A DNA stretch of 64,000 bases from Chryseobacterium pennae (GTDB taxonomy: Bacteria; Bacteroidota; Bacteroidia; Flavobacteriales; Weeksellaceae). Positions 44,545 to 52,748 of this stretch are shown in pieces. The notes beneath the pieces were generated by a model that worked only from the letters and a program-made list of their open reading frames with translations, made no database searches and had not been told where the DNA came from. The position numbers were made by a program, and so were the translations under genes. Each line of letters starts with the position of its first letter. Within the stretch, counting starts at the first letter, position 1. The stretch lies in contig NZ_QNVT01000004.1 of NCBI RefSeq assembly GCF_003385515.1, forward strand, positions 186,001-250,000, written 5' to 3'.

Positions 44545-45693
44545 ATGAGGTTAGAGAAATTTGTACAACATTTTAATATTAAGATCTTTATTTATTTTCT
44601 TATCGCCGTTACGGCAATTTATACCCTCGCATTTACCCTCGCATTTAATCTTAAAGATGATGGTTATATTCTTGCAGACTGGCTCATTAACTATGAAGAC
44701 GGAGGGTTCAAAAGAAGAGGGTTGTCCGGAAGTTTCTTTTTTATTATTCAGGATGTAACAGGGCTTAGCCTGAATTATATTGTTTACTTCTTTCAGTTTA
44801 TAATTATTTCACTGTTCTTCTGGTGCTATACAAAGCTTATCAGATATAAAATAACAGATCTGCTTTACTTGTCTCTTCTATTGTCATCTATAGGGTTTGT
44901 AGGGCTTTTGAATACGGTGACTTATGTAGGAAAGAAAGAATTTATTGTATTTCTCCTGTTTACTTATTTCGTATACCTTTTAGATCATGATAAGCTTTCA
45001 AAACAGAAAGAATATATTTTCTGTTTTCTGCTTTTTATAAGCACTCTTTTACATGAAGTTACACTCTTTTATATCCCTTATTTTGCGATTGCCTTATATG
45101 TGAAAAACGGAAAACTGGAAATCGGAAGATATATTAAATTCTTCCTTGCTGTGATTATTCCTGCTGTTGTCATTATGTTATTCGGGAAAAATGTAAATGA
45201 AGGAATGTCACTGGAAATTCTGAGCAGAAGAGGAGTGCATCCTACCTATGGGATTTTTTACTGGAATATTGATGAAAGACAATACATTAAAGAACACCTT
45301 AATGAATATCTGCTCTACTTTATCAGTTTAGGAATAAGTATATTTCATATCGGATATTATTTAAAATATCTAAATGGGCGAAAGATTTTATGTATTTTAT
45401 TGATTGGAACCTTTATCTTCTCTCTTCCATTGTTTTATCTGGCCATAGACTGGGGGAGATGGATGTATATTCATATGATGCTGATGATTATCCTTTTTGC
45501 GATGATGCTCAAAAAAGGGAACTCAATTGATGTCTATGAACCAATCGTTATCGACAGGAAATTCTATATTATAATGGCTATTATCCTGCTGTCTCTGCTG
45601 TACAGGGTGGAAATGTCCGGAAAAGGTTTCACTTTCGAGGGAATACTCTACAGACTCTTTGTTGTTCCCCTTGAATTATTAAATAAAATGTGA
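44545..45693 (+). CDS. Polytopic membrane protein, possible surface-glycan enzyme, family not recognised
   Basis: 382 residues with about 9-10 hydrophobic segments (FIYFLIAVTAIYTLAFTLAF, YFFQFIIISLFFWCY, FFLAVIIPAVVIMLFG). Loops include YEDGGFKRRGLSG after the first helix and LHEVTLFYIPYF in the middle. The KRRG loop and overall pattern recall membrane glycan polymerases or ligases, but this is weak. It lies alone between the FISUMP gene and topA and resembles the protein at 32439. Confidence 0.72.
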   Translation: MRLEKFVQHFNIKIFIYFLIAVTAIYTLAFTLAFNLKDDGYILADWLINYEDGGFKRRGLSGSFFFIIQDVTGLSLNYIVYFFQFIIISLFFWCYTKLIRYKITDLLYLSLLLSSIGFVGLLNTVTYVGKKEFIVFLLFTYFVYLLDHDKLSKQKEYIFCFLLFISTLLHEVTLFYIPYFAIALYVKNGKLEIGRYIKFFLAVIIPAVVIMLFGKNVNEGMSLEILSRRGVHPTYGIFYWNIDERQYIKEHLNEYLLYFISLGISIFHIGYYLKYLNGRKILCILLIGTFIFSLPLFYLAIDWGRWMYIHMMLMIILFAMMLKKGNSIDVYEPIVIDRKFYIIMAIILLSLLYRVEMSGKGFTFEGILYRLFVVPLELLNKM

Positions 45694-45721
45694 TTTCAAA
45701 AAGTATATAATAAAAAAGGTT

Positions 45722-45729
45722 TACTTTTG
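45722..45729 (+). promoter_or_regulatory. Candidate -7 element of topA
   Basis: TACTTTTG followed by CAAAAAA lies 19 bases before the topA start, matching TAnnTTTG. No clear TTTG -33 element. Confidence 0.5.
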
Positions 45730-45747
45730 CAAAAAATTTTTTTTAGA

Positions 45748-48309
45748 ATGTCGAAAAATTTAGTAATCGTAGAGTCCCCGGCAAAGGCAAAAACTATTCA
45801 GAAATATTTAGGTAAGGATTTTGAAGTGAAATCCAGTTTCGGGCATATCCGGGATCTGCCTAAAAAAGGGATGGGAATAGATCTTGCCACCTTTAGTCCT
45901 GATTACGAAGTTTCAGCAGACAAGAAGAAATTGGTGACAGAATTAAAGGCTGCAGTAAAGAAAGCTGATATGGTTTGGCTTGCTTCCGATGAAGACCGCG
46001 AGGGAGAAGCTATTGCATGGCACTTAGCAGATGAATTGAAACTGAAGCCCGAAAACAGGAAAAGAATTGTTTTCCACGAGATTACTAAAAATGCCATTCT
46101 AAAAGCAATTGAAAATCCAAGAGATATTGATCAGAACCTGGTGAATGCCCAGCAGGCAAGAAGAGTGCTGGACAGAATTGTAGGTTTCGAAATGTCTCCG
46201 GTTTTATGGAAGAAAGTAAAACCAGGACTATCTGCGGGAAGAGTACAGTCGGTAGCCGTAAGACTGATTGTTGAGAGAGAAAAAGAAATCCGTGAATTCG
46301 TACCAAAAGCAAGCTTTAAACTTGACGGAATTTTCTTAAACAATACTGAGCAGGAAATCGCTGCCAAACTCAAAAAAGACTTCGAAAAAGAAGCCGAAGC
46401 CGAAAAATTCCTTGAGCAGGCAAAAACTACAGAATTTAAAGTTCTGAATGTTGAAACAAAGCCGGGAACACGTTCCGCATCCGCTCCCTTTACTACTTCT
46501 ACATTACAGCAGGAAGCTTCATCAAGGTTAGGATACAATGTGACCAATACCATGCGTCTTGCTCAGAGGTTATATGAAGAAGGATTCATTACCTATATGA
46601 GAACAGACTCCGTGAATCTATCTCAGGAAGCGATTGAAGGAGCAAAAAAACAGATTATTTCAGAATATGGAGCAGAATATTCTTCTCCAAGAAATTATAC
46701 CACAAAATCATCTTCTGCACAGGAAGCTCACGAAGCTATCCGTCCTACGGATTTCGGAGTGAAAAGCATTGGAGATGCACAGTTGAGTAAGTTGTACCAA
46801 TTGATTTACAGAAGAACATTAGCATCCCAGATGGCGAATGCTAAAATTGAAAAAACTGTTATCGAGATCGGAAATGCATCATTGCCACATCATTTTGAAG
46901 CGCAGGGAGAAGTGATCATCTTTGATGGTTTCCTGAAAGCTTATGGTATTGTAAAAACGGAAGATGATGATGATGAAAACAATGACAAACTATTGCCAAA
47001 AGTAAAAATTGGTGAAGTATTAAGCTATAAATCCATCACAGCTACAGAAAAATTCACAAGACCAAGTGCAAGATATACGGAAGCCGGATTGGTGAGAAAA
47101 CTTGAAGAATTAGGGATTGGTAGACCATCTACTTATGCTCCAACCATTCAGACCATTCAGAACAGGGAATATGTGGATAAAAGAGAAATCGAACCACAGA
47201 CCCGTGAAGTGATCAAAATGTCTTTAGTAAAAGATAAGATCAAAAAAGTGGTGCTGGATGAAAAATTCGGTGGTGATAAAAATAAATTCTTACCTACAGA
47301 TATAGGAGAAGTTGTGAATGACTTCTTAACAGATAATTTCAAGGAAATCCTTGATTATGGCTTTACTGCAAGAGTAGAAGAAAGTTTCGACGAAATTGCC
47401 AGTGGAGATCAGAAATGGAAGGAAATGATGACGAATTTCTACTCGAAATTTCACCCGAGAATTGAAGATGTAGAAGAAAATGCAGACCGTGCAACAGGAG
47501 ACAGGCTTCTGGGAGTGGATCCAAAGACCGGTAAAAATGTCCATGCAAGAATTGGTAGATTTGGAGCAATGATCCAGATCGGGGAGACAGATGATGAAGA
47601 AAAACCAATCTTTGCATCATTAATGACCGGACAGAATATTGCGACCATTACTTTTGAAGAAGCATTGGAACTGTTCAAATTACCTTTCGAACTGAATGAA
47701 TTTGAAGGAAATGCCGTTTCTGTAGGAGTAGGAAGATTCGGACCTTATGTGAAATGGGGTGAAACATTCATCAGTATTCCAAAAGGAGAAGATCCTCTTT
47801 CTGTAGATCAAAACCGTGCAGAACAGATCATCAATGAAAAGAAAAAGGCTGATGCTCCTATTGCAACTTATAAAGGAGAGCCTGTAACTAAAGGAAGCGG
47901 AAGATTCGGCCCATTTATCAAGTACAAAGATATTTTCATAAACGTTCCGAAGAAATACAACTTTGATAATCTTTCTCAAAGCGACATCAACGAACTGATT
48001 GATGCTAAGCTGGAAAAAGAAGCCAACAGATATATCCAGCAATGGGAAAAAGAAAAAATATCTCTTGAAAACGGAAGATGGGGACCATTTATCAAGTTTG
48101 GAAAAGCCATGTTCAAGATCCCGAAGAAAAACGATGATACCAAATACGATGCAGAAGAATTGAAAGAAATTTCTCTGGATGAGGTTAAAAAATGGATCAC
48201 CGATCAGGATAAAAATGCCTTTGCAGAAAAGAAAAAACCAGCTGCGAAAAAGGCAACCACTGCTAAGAAAACCACAGCTGTAAAAAAACCGGCTGCCAAG
48301 AAAAAATAA
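45748..48309 (+). CDS. topA: DNA topoisomerase I (type IA)
   Basis: 853 residues from MSKNLVIVES; seven extra codons upstream would overlap the promoter element and are rejected. The Toprim domain (VESPAKAKTIQKYLG, DEDREGEAIAWHL) and the catalytic tyrosine region FITYMRTDSV are intact. The C-terminal half has repeated topoisomerase I modules (RFGPYVKWGE, RFGPFIKYKD, RWGPFIKFGK) and a Lys/Ala-rich tail. It relaxes negative supercoils. It shares a bidirectional terminator with the convergent gene at 48435. Confidence 0.97.
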   Translation: MSKNLVIVESPAKAKTIQKYLGKDFEVKSSFGHIRDLPKKGMGIDLATFSPDYEVSADKKKLVTELKAAVKKADMVWLASDEDREGEAIAWHLADELKLKPENRKRIVFHEITKNAILKAIENPRDIDQNLVNAQQARRVLDRIVGFEMSPVLWKKVKPGLSAGRVQSVAVRLIVEREKEIREFVPKASFKLDGIFLNNTEQEIAAKLKKDFEKEAEAEKFLEQAKTTEFKVLNVETKPGTRSASAPFTTSTLQQEASSRLGYNVTNTMRLAQRLYEEGFITYMRTDSVNLSQEAIEGAKKQIISEYGAEYSSPRNYTTKSSSAQEAHEAIRPTDFGVKSIGDAQLSKLYQLIYRRTLASQMANAKIEKTVIEIGNASLPHHFEAQGEVIIFDGFLKAYGIVKTEDDDDENNDKLLPKVKIGEVLSYKSITATEKFTRPSARYTEAGLVRKLEELGIGRPSTYAPTIQTIQNREYVDKREIEPQTREVIKMSLVKDKIKKVVLDEKFGGDKNKFLPTDIGEVVNDFLTDNFKEILDYGFTARVEESFDEIASGDQKWKEMMTNFYSKFHPRIEDVEENADRATGDRLLGVDPKTGKNVHARIGRFGAMIQIGETDDEEKPIFASLMTGQNIATITFEEALELFKLPFELNEFEGNAVSVGVGRFGPYVKWGETFISIPKGEDPLSVDQNRAEQIINEKKKADAPIATYKGEPVTKGSGRFGPFIKYKDIFINVPKKYNFDNLSQSDINELIDAKLEKEANRYIQQWEKEKISLENGRWGPFIKFGKAMFKIPKKNDDTKYDAEELKEISLDEVKKWITDQDKNAFAEKKKPAAKKATTAKKTTAVKKPAAKKK

Positions 48310-48394
48310 TAGCAAAGAGAGTGTATTACAATTATTAAACGATATAGGTTGAGAATAATTAACGAAAGTCCTCTCATATAATCTAAGAATAAAG

Positions 48395-48436
48395 AAAAGA
48401 GGCCATTTTCACGAGTTGTGAGATGGCCTCTTTTTT
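48395..48436. terminator. Bidirectional terminator between topA and the convergent lipoprotein locus
   Basis: A perfect 12-bp stem (48395-48406 with 48423-48434) has a 16-base loop and A/T-rich ends on both sides, immediately next to the minus-strand stop at 48435. Confidence 0.85.
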
Positions 48437-49253
48437 AGTTTGAATATAATAGATATAAAGTATCTATAAAGTTATCTTGAGAAATGATATCAGCTTCTTT
48501 TCCTTCAAAAGAAAAATATTGATATTGAGGATTTTCTTTTCTTAATTTTTCAAATTTTTCCTTGCTGATTTTTTTTCCATCGAAATAGTAATAATTTGGC
48601 GGAGGGTTTTCGACAACTACCACAGTTCCAATTTCAAATCCTTTATAATCAATTTGAAATTTCTTATTTTCAACTTTCTCTTTTCTTGAAAAGACTATTG
48701 TTTGATCTCCATAATTGATGTCACTTATAGTATCTTTTATATTTTTTTCTTTCCTTTTTTCATTTAATTTATCAAAATTGAAGTATAAAACATTTTCTTC
48801 TTCTATAAGATTGTTTGGAACATCTAACTGAAAATAGCCATTCTCATTAGTTGTAGATTTCAAAAAAATGTTCTGGGTTATAAAGAAAATTTCTGCATTT
48901 GGAATAGCTTTTTGCGTTTCTTTGAATATTAATCTACCAGATACCTTTGTAATATCCGTTGTTTGTTGTTCAGTAGTATCTCTGAAATTATTTTTACTTT
49001 GTGCTTGAGCGAAACTCAGATTAGTTACTAAAATAATTCCTGCAGCAGCCAAAGCCAAAGACCTTGTTGATGTCCTTCCGCAAATTTCTCTTCCGCTAGC
49101 AGCTGTTAGAATATCCTGAATCTGTTCATCTGTTTTATTTGTAAAGTCTATTATACATTTGGAACATTTCTCACAGAATTTTCCTGAAGAAAGATCTTGC
49201 ATATTATCCCAGTTTTCAGGACATGGATTATTGATTTTGATTTGATTTTTCAT
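48435..49253 (-). CDS. Carboxypeptidase-regulatory-like domain protein with N-terminal Cys motif
   Basis: 272 residues. The N-terminus has a metal-binding-like pattern CPENWDNM...GKFCEKCSKCIIDF common in Bacteroidota proteins of this type, then a single membrane segment (LALAAAGIILVTNLSFA) and a carboxypeptidase-like regulatory (CarboxypepD_reg) beta-sandwich: VSGRLIFKETQKAIPNAEIF and NENGYFQLDVP. The tail is Lys/Tyr-rich. Function unknown; probably envelope-located with the sandwich in the periplasm. It is downstream of the second lipoprotein/DUF6705 pair, 54 bases away. Confidence 0.82.
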   Translation of the reverse strand: MKNQIKINNPCPENWDNMQDLSSGKFCEKCSKCIIDFTNKTDEQIQDILTAASGREICGRTSTRSLALAAAGIILVTNLSFAQAQSKNNFRDTTEQQTTDITKVSGRLIFKETQKAIPNAEIFFITQNIFLKSTTNENGYFQLDVPNNLIEEENVLYFNFDKLNEKRKEKNIKDTISDINYGDQTIVFSRKEKVENKKFQIDYKGFEIGTVVVVENPPPNYYYFDGKKISKEKFEKLRKENPQYQYFSFEGKEADIISQDNFIDTLYLLYSN

Positions 49254-49307
49254 AGTATGTTGTAAATAAAATAAAATGCTGTTTCAAATGGAAAGACATT
49301 TTATATT

Positions 49308-49892
49308 TTATTGCTTGGTGAGTAAGATATCCTTTGGAAAATTAAATGGCCAGTCTTTTCCTTCTACCATAATTCGATTATAATATGGACAGGACTCGTT
49401 AATTCCTAGTGGATTGTATTGGAAATGTAAATTCATCTGTGTTTTTTGACTGTTAACAAAAGTAATATTTATATTGGCTGTTTTGTTACACATATTTTTT
49501 GGTTGAAATAATAAGTATTTTTGAGAAAAATTCTTGTATTGTCCGAAAATGCCATAAAACTCAGAGGAGCTTTCATCAAAATTAGTTATCCGATCTATTT
49601 CAACGGTTCCATTTGAAGAGATTATTTTTCGTTCACCTATTATTTGATCAGATTCATAATATGTTCCATCATTTGAAGTTGATCTATCTCTTATTTTTCT
49701 TAATTCAAGATATAAAGTTTTCCCTTCCCATACTCCTTTCCATGTTCCCGTATAAGGATCAAGCTCTCCATCAAGATCTTTGAAATAATCTCCATTTTTA
49801 TAATCCATCTTATTTGCATTTAATGGAAATATTTGTTGTGCAGATATTAAGTTTATACTTACTATCAATAATGTAATCAGTATTTTTTTCAT
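49308..49892 (-). CDS. DUF6705-family protein (locus 2)
   Basis: 194 residues. The signal peptide ends at NLISAQ, followed by the family pattern YFKDLDGELDPYTGTWKGVW and a beta-rich body, ending DILLTKQ. It shares the terminal TKQ with every DUF6705 copy at locus 1. It starts 15 bases after the JAMM-like lipoprotein gene, the same order and spacing as at 14041, which is the main evidence that the two gene types work as a pair. Confidence 0.85.
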   Translation of the reverse strand: MKKILITLLIVSINLISAQQIFPLNANKMDYKNGDYFKDLDGELDPYTGTWKGVWEGKTLYLELRKIRDRSTSNDGTYYESDQIIGERKIISSNGTVEIDRITNFDESSSEFYGIFGQYKNFSQKYLLFQPKNMCNKTANINITFVNSQKTQMNLHFQYNPLGINESCPYYNRIMVEGKDWPFNFPKDILLTKQ

Positions 49893-49907
49893 TTTTTTTT
49901 AAAAAAA

Positions 49908-51350
49908 TTAAGGACAATTTAAAGTTTTTAAATTGTTTCCGTTGAGTTGTAGTTGGGTGCTGCTTCCGTCATTGTTTACCTCATAAAGTTTTGCCCCATC
50001 AATCTTCATATTTTTGTTCATGAAATTTAAAAATCCTTTTTGAATATCTGTTGTAGAAATATTTGAATCACCTATCAATTTTAAGTATTCCTTATTTAAA
50101 GTTCCAAATTGAGCATCAGTATACATATTTAGATTATCAGCATTAATACCATCACCTCGTAATTGGTATACTCCGTTACTAGTAACTACAGATAAAAAAA
50201 CCTCACCTGAGGAGATATTATTAGCTTTAGCGTTCTTAAGTAATTGTATAAATAGATTAATATCACCTGGTGAGAAAATTGGAATTAGTCCATCATAATG
50301 AGAATGCATAATTCCGTAAGTTGTATTAAAGATTTTAAAATCAAGATCAGTTGTTCCAGGTTTGTTGCTCAATTCCTGATATTGGGCACCTGTTTGGCCA
50401 GATCCCGAAACAGGGTTTCCTACTCGGAATCCACTTTCTGAGGTTTCCCCTGTTTTTTTCTTTAGGAAATCTGTTTTGGCTTTGAAATTAGGATCTATAT
50501 TTTGTTTTTTTAACTTGACGCATGGATCATCCTCAGGATCCAGATAATCCGGAAACTTATGTTTAGAACCATCTCCGGACATTGCTTTTCCTCCTCCACT
50601 GCCCAGATGTGCTCCATTAGCTTCCTTCCATGGAGTATCCTTCCACCACTCTCTTCCAGGGAACATATATCCGAAACCGCCTCCGCCACCAGAAAAAACA
50701 TTGAACTTAATGATGGTGATTTCCTCGATATCATTAATCCTAATATTTTGCTCTTTAGCGAATTTCCCCATTGGAGTAGGATTTTTGGGATATAGATTAT
50801 CTACCGCATCCTGAAGAATGGCTAATACTCTCAGCGTTACAGGATCATTATTCTGGACAATGGTAAACTGTACATAATCTCTGTTGGGGGTAATAATACC
50901 ATGAATAAAAGCCGTTACCCGATCTCCCTGGAGAATGGGAAAGGCAATAGCCTTGGAACTATCTCCATAAGTATAGGTAGATACATTATAAAAAGGATTT
51001 CCAAAATCTTTATAGAACTCCAGCCCTAAGGCAGGATTGTTTTGGAAAAATGATTCTATGGTTTCTCTGAATGGTAGTTTATAGCTCACCTGAGAAATAG
51101 GAATATTTACTGGAGAGGTATTGTAAGAGGCATTCTTTTGGTTAGTTTGACCGGATGCCTGCTGCCTGTTCTGAGATCTGAATTCAGGATCAGCCTGAGC
51201 TTTCTCTTCAAATTTCAGGAACATTTCAATAGGAGCCCTGAATTGAGCCTGCTCTTCTTGGGGAAGTACTTCATCTTCCGTCCGGCAGGAATAGATAGAA
51301 AGCGTCAGCACTGATAACAGGGCCAACCGAAGAATAATTTTTCCTCTCAT
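49908..51350 (-). CDS. Putative surface lipoprotein with variable JAMM-like C-terminal domain (locus 2)
   Basis: 480 residues from MRGKIILRL; 14 upstream in-frame codons lie outside the shared start and are rejected. The lipobox is LSIYSC followed by RTEDEV. Residues 1-277 match locus 1 at 272 positions. Residues 278-480 are unrelated in sequence, yet carry MHSHYDGLIPIFSPGD (His349, His351, Ser360, Asp363), the same HxH-x8-SxxD layout. The ending NNDGSSTQLQLNGN...LNC parallels the locus 1 tail. It therefore looks like a second allele of a tail-switching lipoprotein, with its own DUF6705 neighbour. Confidence 0.85.
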   Translation of the reverse strand: MRGKIILRLALLSVLTLSIYSCRTEDEVLPQEEQAQFRAPIEMFLKFEEKAQADPEFRSQNRQQASGQTNQKNASYNTSPVNIPISQVSYKLPFRETIESFFQNNPALGLEFYKDFGNPFYNVSTYTYGDSSKAIAFPILQGDRVTAFIHGIITPNRDYVQFTIVQNNDPVTLRVLAILQDAVDNLYPKNPTPMGKFAKEQNIRINDIEEITIIKFNVFSGGGGGFGYMFPGREWWKDTPWKEANGAHLGSGGGKAMSGDGSKHKFPDYLDPEDDPCVKLKKQNIDPNFKAKTDFLKKKTGETSESGFRVGNPVSGSGQTGAQYQELSNKPGTTDLDFKIFNTTYGIMHSHYDGLIPIFSPGDINLFIQLLKNAKANNISSGEVFLSVVTSNGVYQLRGDGINADNLNMYTDAQFGTLNKEYLKLIGDSNISTTDIQKGFLNFMNKNMKIDGAKLYEVNNDGSSTQLQLNGNNLKTLNCP

Positions 51351-51361
51351 AGATGTTTTTT
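50523..51361 (-). repeat. Long inverted duplication, copy 2
   Basis: Nearly identical to 12531-13370 in the opposite orientation, covering the leader and the first 277 codons of the lipoprotein gene. The break is after the DDPC codons. Confidence 0.9.
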
Positions 51362-51542
51362 TAATTTGGTAAATATAATATTTTATCACCAATGTGTGAT
51401 AAAATATTATATTTTATTTGAAATTTAAATTATATAGAACAACAGGGATTTTAAAATAGAAAACAAAAAAATAAGATAATGGTTTATTGAATGAACTAAG
51501 CATTATATCTGCTAAGAATAAGTAATATTAATCATATAATAC

Positions 51543-51577
51543 AAAGCCGTTAACAAATAGTGTTAGCGGCTTTTTTT
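51543..51577 (+). terminator. Orphan plus-strand terminator
   Basis: An 11-bp stem with one T-G pair (51544-51554 with 51562-51572) is followed by T7. No plus-strand gene ends nearby (topA stops 3.2 kb upstream at its own terminator), so it may be left over from a gene or layout that preceded insertion of the minus-strand locus. Confidence 0.8.
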
Positions 51578-51622
51578 ATGAATAAAAGTCTCCGCAGGAT
51601 TCTCAGTTGCGGTGTTTTTTTG

Positions 51623-51630
51623 TATGTTTG
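51623..51630 (+). promoter_or_regulatory. Candidate -7 element for the ureohydrolase-like/GT2 operon
   Basis: TATGTTTG matches TAnnTTTG, 44 bases before the ATG at 51675. No convincing -33 element at the usual distance. Confidence 0.45.
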
Positions 51631-51674
51631 TTAGATCAAGCAATTATTAAACTATTATATTTTCAGGTTAAAAT

Positions 51675-52745
51675 ATGGATTTTGAAGACTTTATCATTTC
51701 ACCAAGAAATTTTAAAACAGAAAGCTGGCAGATCGGGAATAGGATCACAAAAGATATAAGAGAAGACAGTATTGTTCTTTTGTTTGTCTCAGATTATAGA
51801 GGAGCAGGCGGCGATGCAGAGGTACAGGATTTTACGGCGGTCAGAAAAGAATTTTATAAACTTTCACAATTGGATTTTGAAATTCCGATAGTGGATCTTG
51901 GCGATCTGGTTTCAGGAAAATCTGTTCAGGATACCCATTATATTTTACAGGAAGTTTTGTCTGCCTGTCATTATAAAAGAGCACTTCCGGTAATTATCGG
52001 AGGTTCCAATGATTTTGCATTTTCACTGTTTTCAGCCTTGAATTTCCACCAGAAAAGCATCAATTATACCCAGATTAGTAATATTATTTCCCTTAAACAG
52101 GGAGAAGAGATCAATGAATATACATTTTTAGGGAAAATTTTAGGTGCTAAGAATTTTTCCATTAAAAATTATCATCATTTAGGGTATCAGAAGCATTTGA
52201 ACGAAATGGATTCTGTACGACTCATCAAAGAAGTGGAGTTTGATATCATCCGCTTAGCCGAAATGATGAATTCTACAGAGAAAACAGAACCTTTCTTCAG
52301 AAAAGCAGATCTGGTTACAGTAAATTGTGATGCTATTGAAAGCTTTAGTGAGCCTTTTTCTATGAATCCACAAGTAAATGGATTGAACAGAAGAGAGATT
52401 TGTGCCTATATGAAAGAAATCGGTCTGAGTGAAGACCTGAAGACGGTAGGGATCTTTAATTATAATATTTATTCAGAAAATCAGCTGAACCATCAGCTAC
52501 TGGCACAGATGCTGTGGTATCTGATCGAAGGAATCAATATCCAGCACTCACATCCCAAAGAAAGGCAATATGAAATGTTCTATGTTCTGATAGATGACAG
52601 GCAATTTGCATTTAAGCGTGATACTTTCAGTAATTTGTGGTATTTTGGTGACGATGAAAATATAGAAAACTGCATTCCCTGCTCAAGAAAGGATTTTGAT
52701 GATGCTAAAAAAGGCTGGCTGAATGCAAGACTGACGAAATTTTAA
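51675..52745 (+). CDS. Arginase/formimidoylglutamase-fold protein without the canonical metal ligands
   Basis: 356 residues. Its fold and location (near topA) fit the protein commonly named formimidoylglutamase in flavobacteria. The metal motifs of active ureohydrolases are eroded: the GGDHS-type motif reads IIGGSNDFAFS, the DAHxD region is not found (YTQISNIISLK instead), and the SxDxDxxDP motif reads TVNCDAIESF. A hydrolase activity is therefore doubtful; a structural or binding role is inferred. The next gene starts 3 bases after its stop, so the two form an operon. Confidence 0.82.
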   Translation: MDFEDFIISPRNFKTESWQIGNRITKDIREDSIVLLFVSDYRGAGGDAEVQDFTAVRKEFYKLSQLDFEIPIVDLGDLVSGKSVQDTHYILQEVLSACHYKRALPVIIGGSNDFAFSLFSALNFHQKSINYTQISNIISLKQGEEINEYTFLGKILGAKNFSIKNYHHLGYQKHLNEMDSVRLIKEVEFDIIRLAEMMNSTEKTEPFFRKADLVTVNCDAIESFSEPFSMNPQVNGLNRREICAYMKEIGLSEDLKTVGIFNYNIYSENQLNHQLLAQMLWYLIEGINIQHSHPKERQYEMFYVLIDDRQFAFKRDTFSNLWYFGDDENIENCIPCSRKDFDDAKKGWLNARLTKF

Positions 52746-52748
52746 TGT

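Larger units (their letters stand above)
51351..51674. other. 324-base divergent region between locus 2 and the ureohydrolase-like gene
   Basis: AT-rich. It contains the leader of the minus-strand lipoprotein gene, an orphan plus-strand terminator at 51543-51577 and a TATGTTTG element at 51623-51630. No ORF of note. Confidence 0.6.

Noticed and set aside
45727..45747. Upstream start for topA
   Set aside because: It overlaps a TACTTTTG promoter element; MSKNLVIVES is the family-typical start.
45903..48315. Many antisense ORFs inside topA
   Set aside because: They are shadows of the coding frame; topA is fully supported by motifs throughout.
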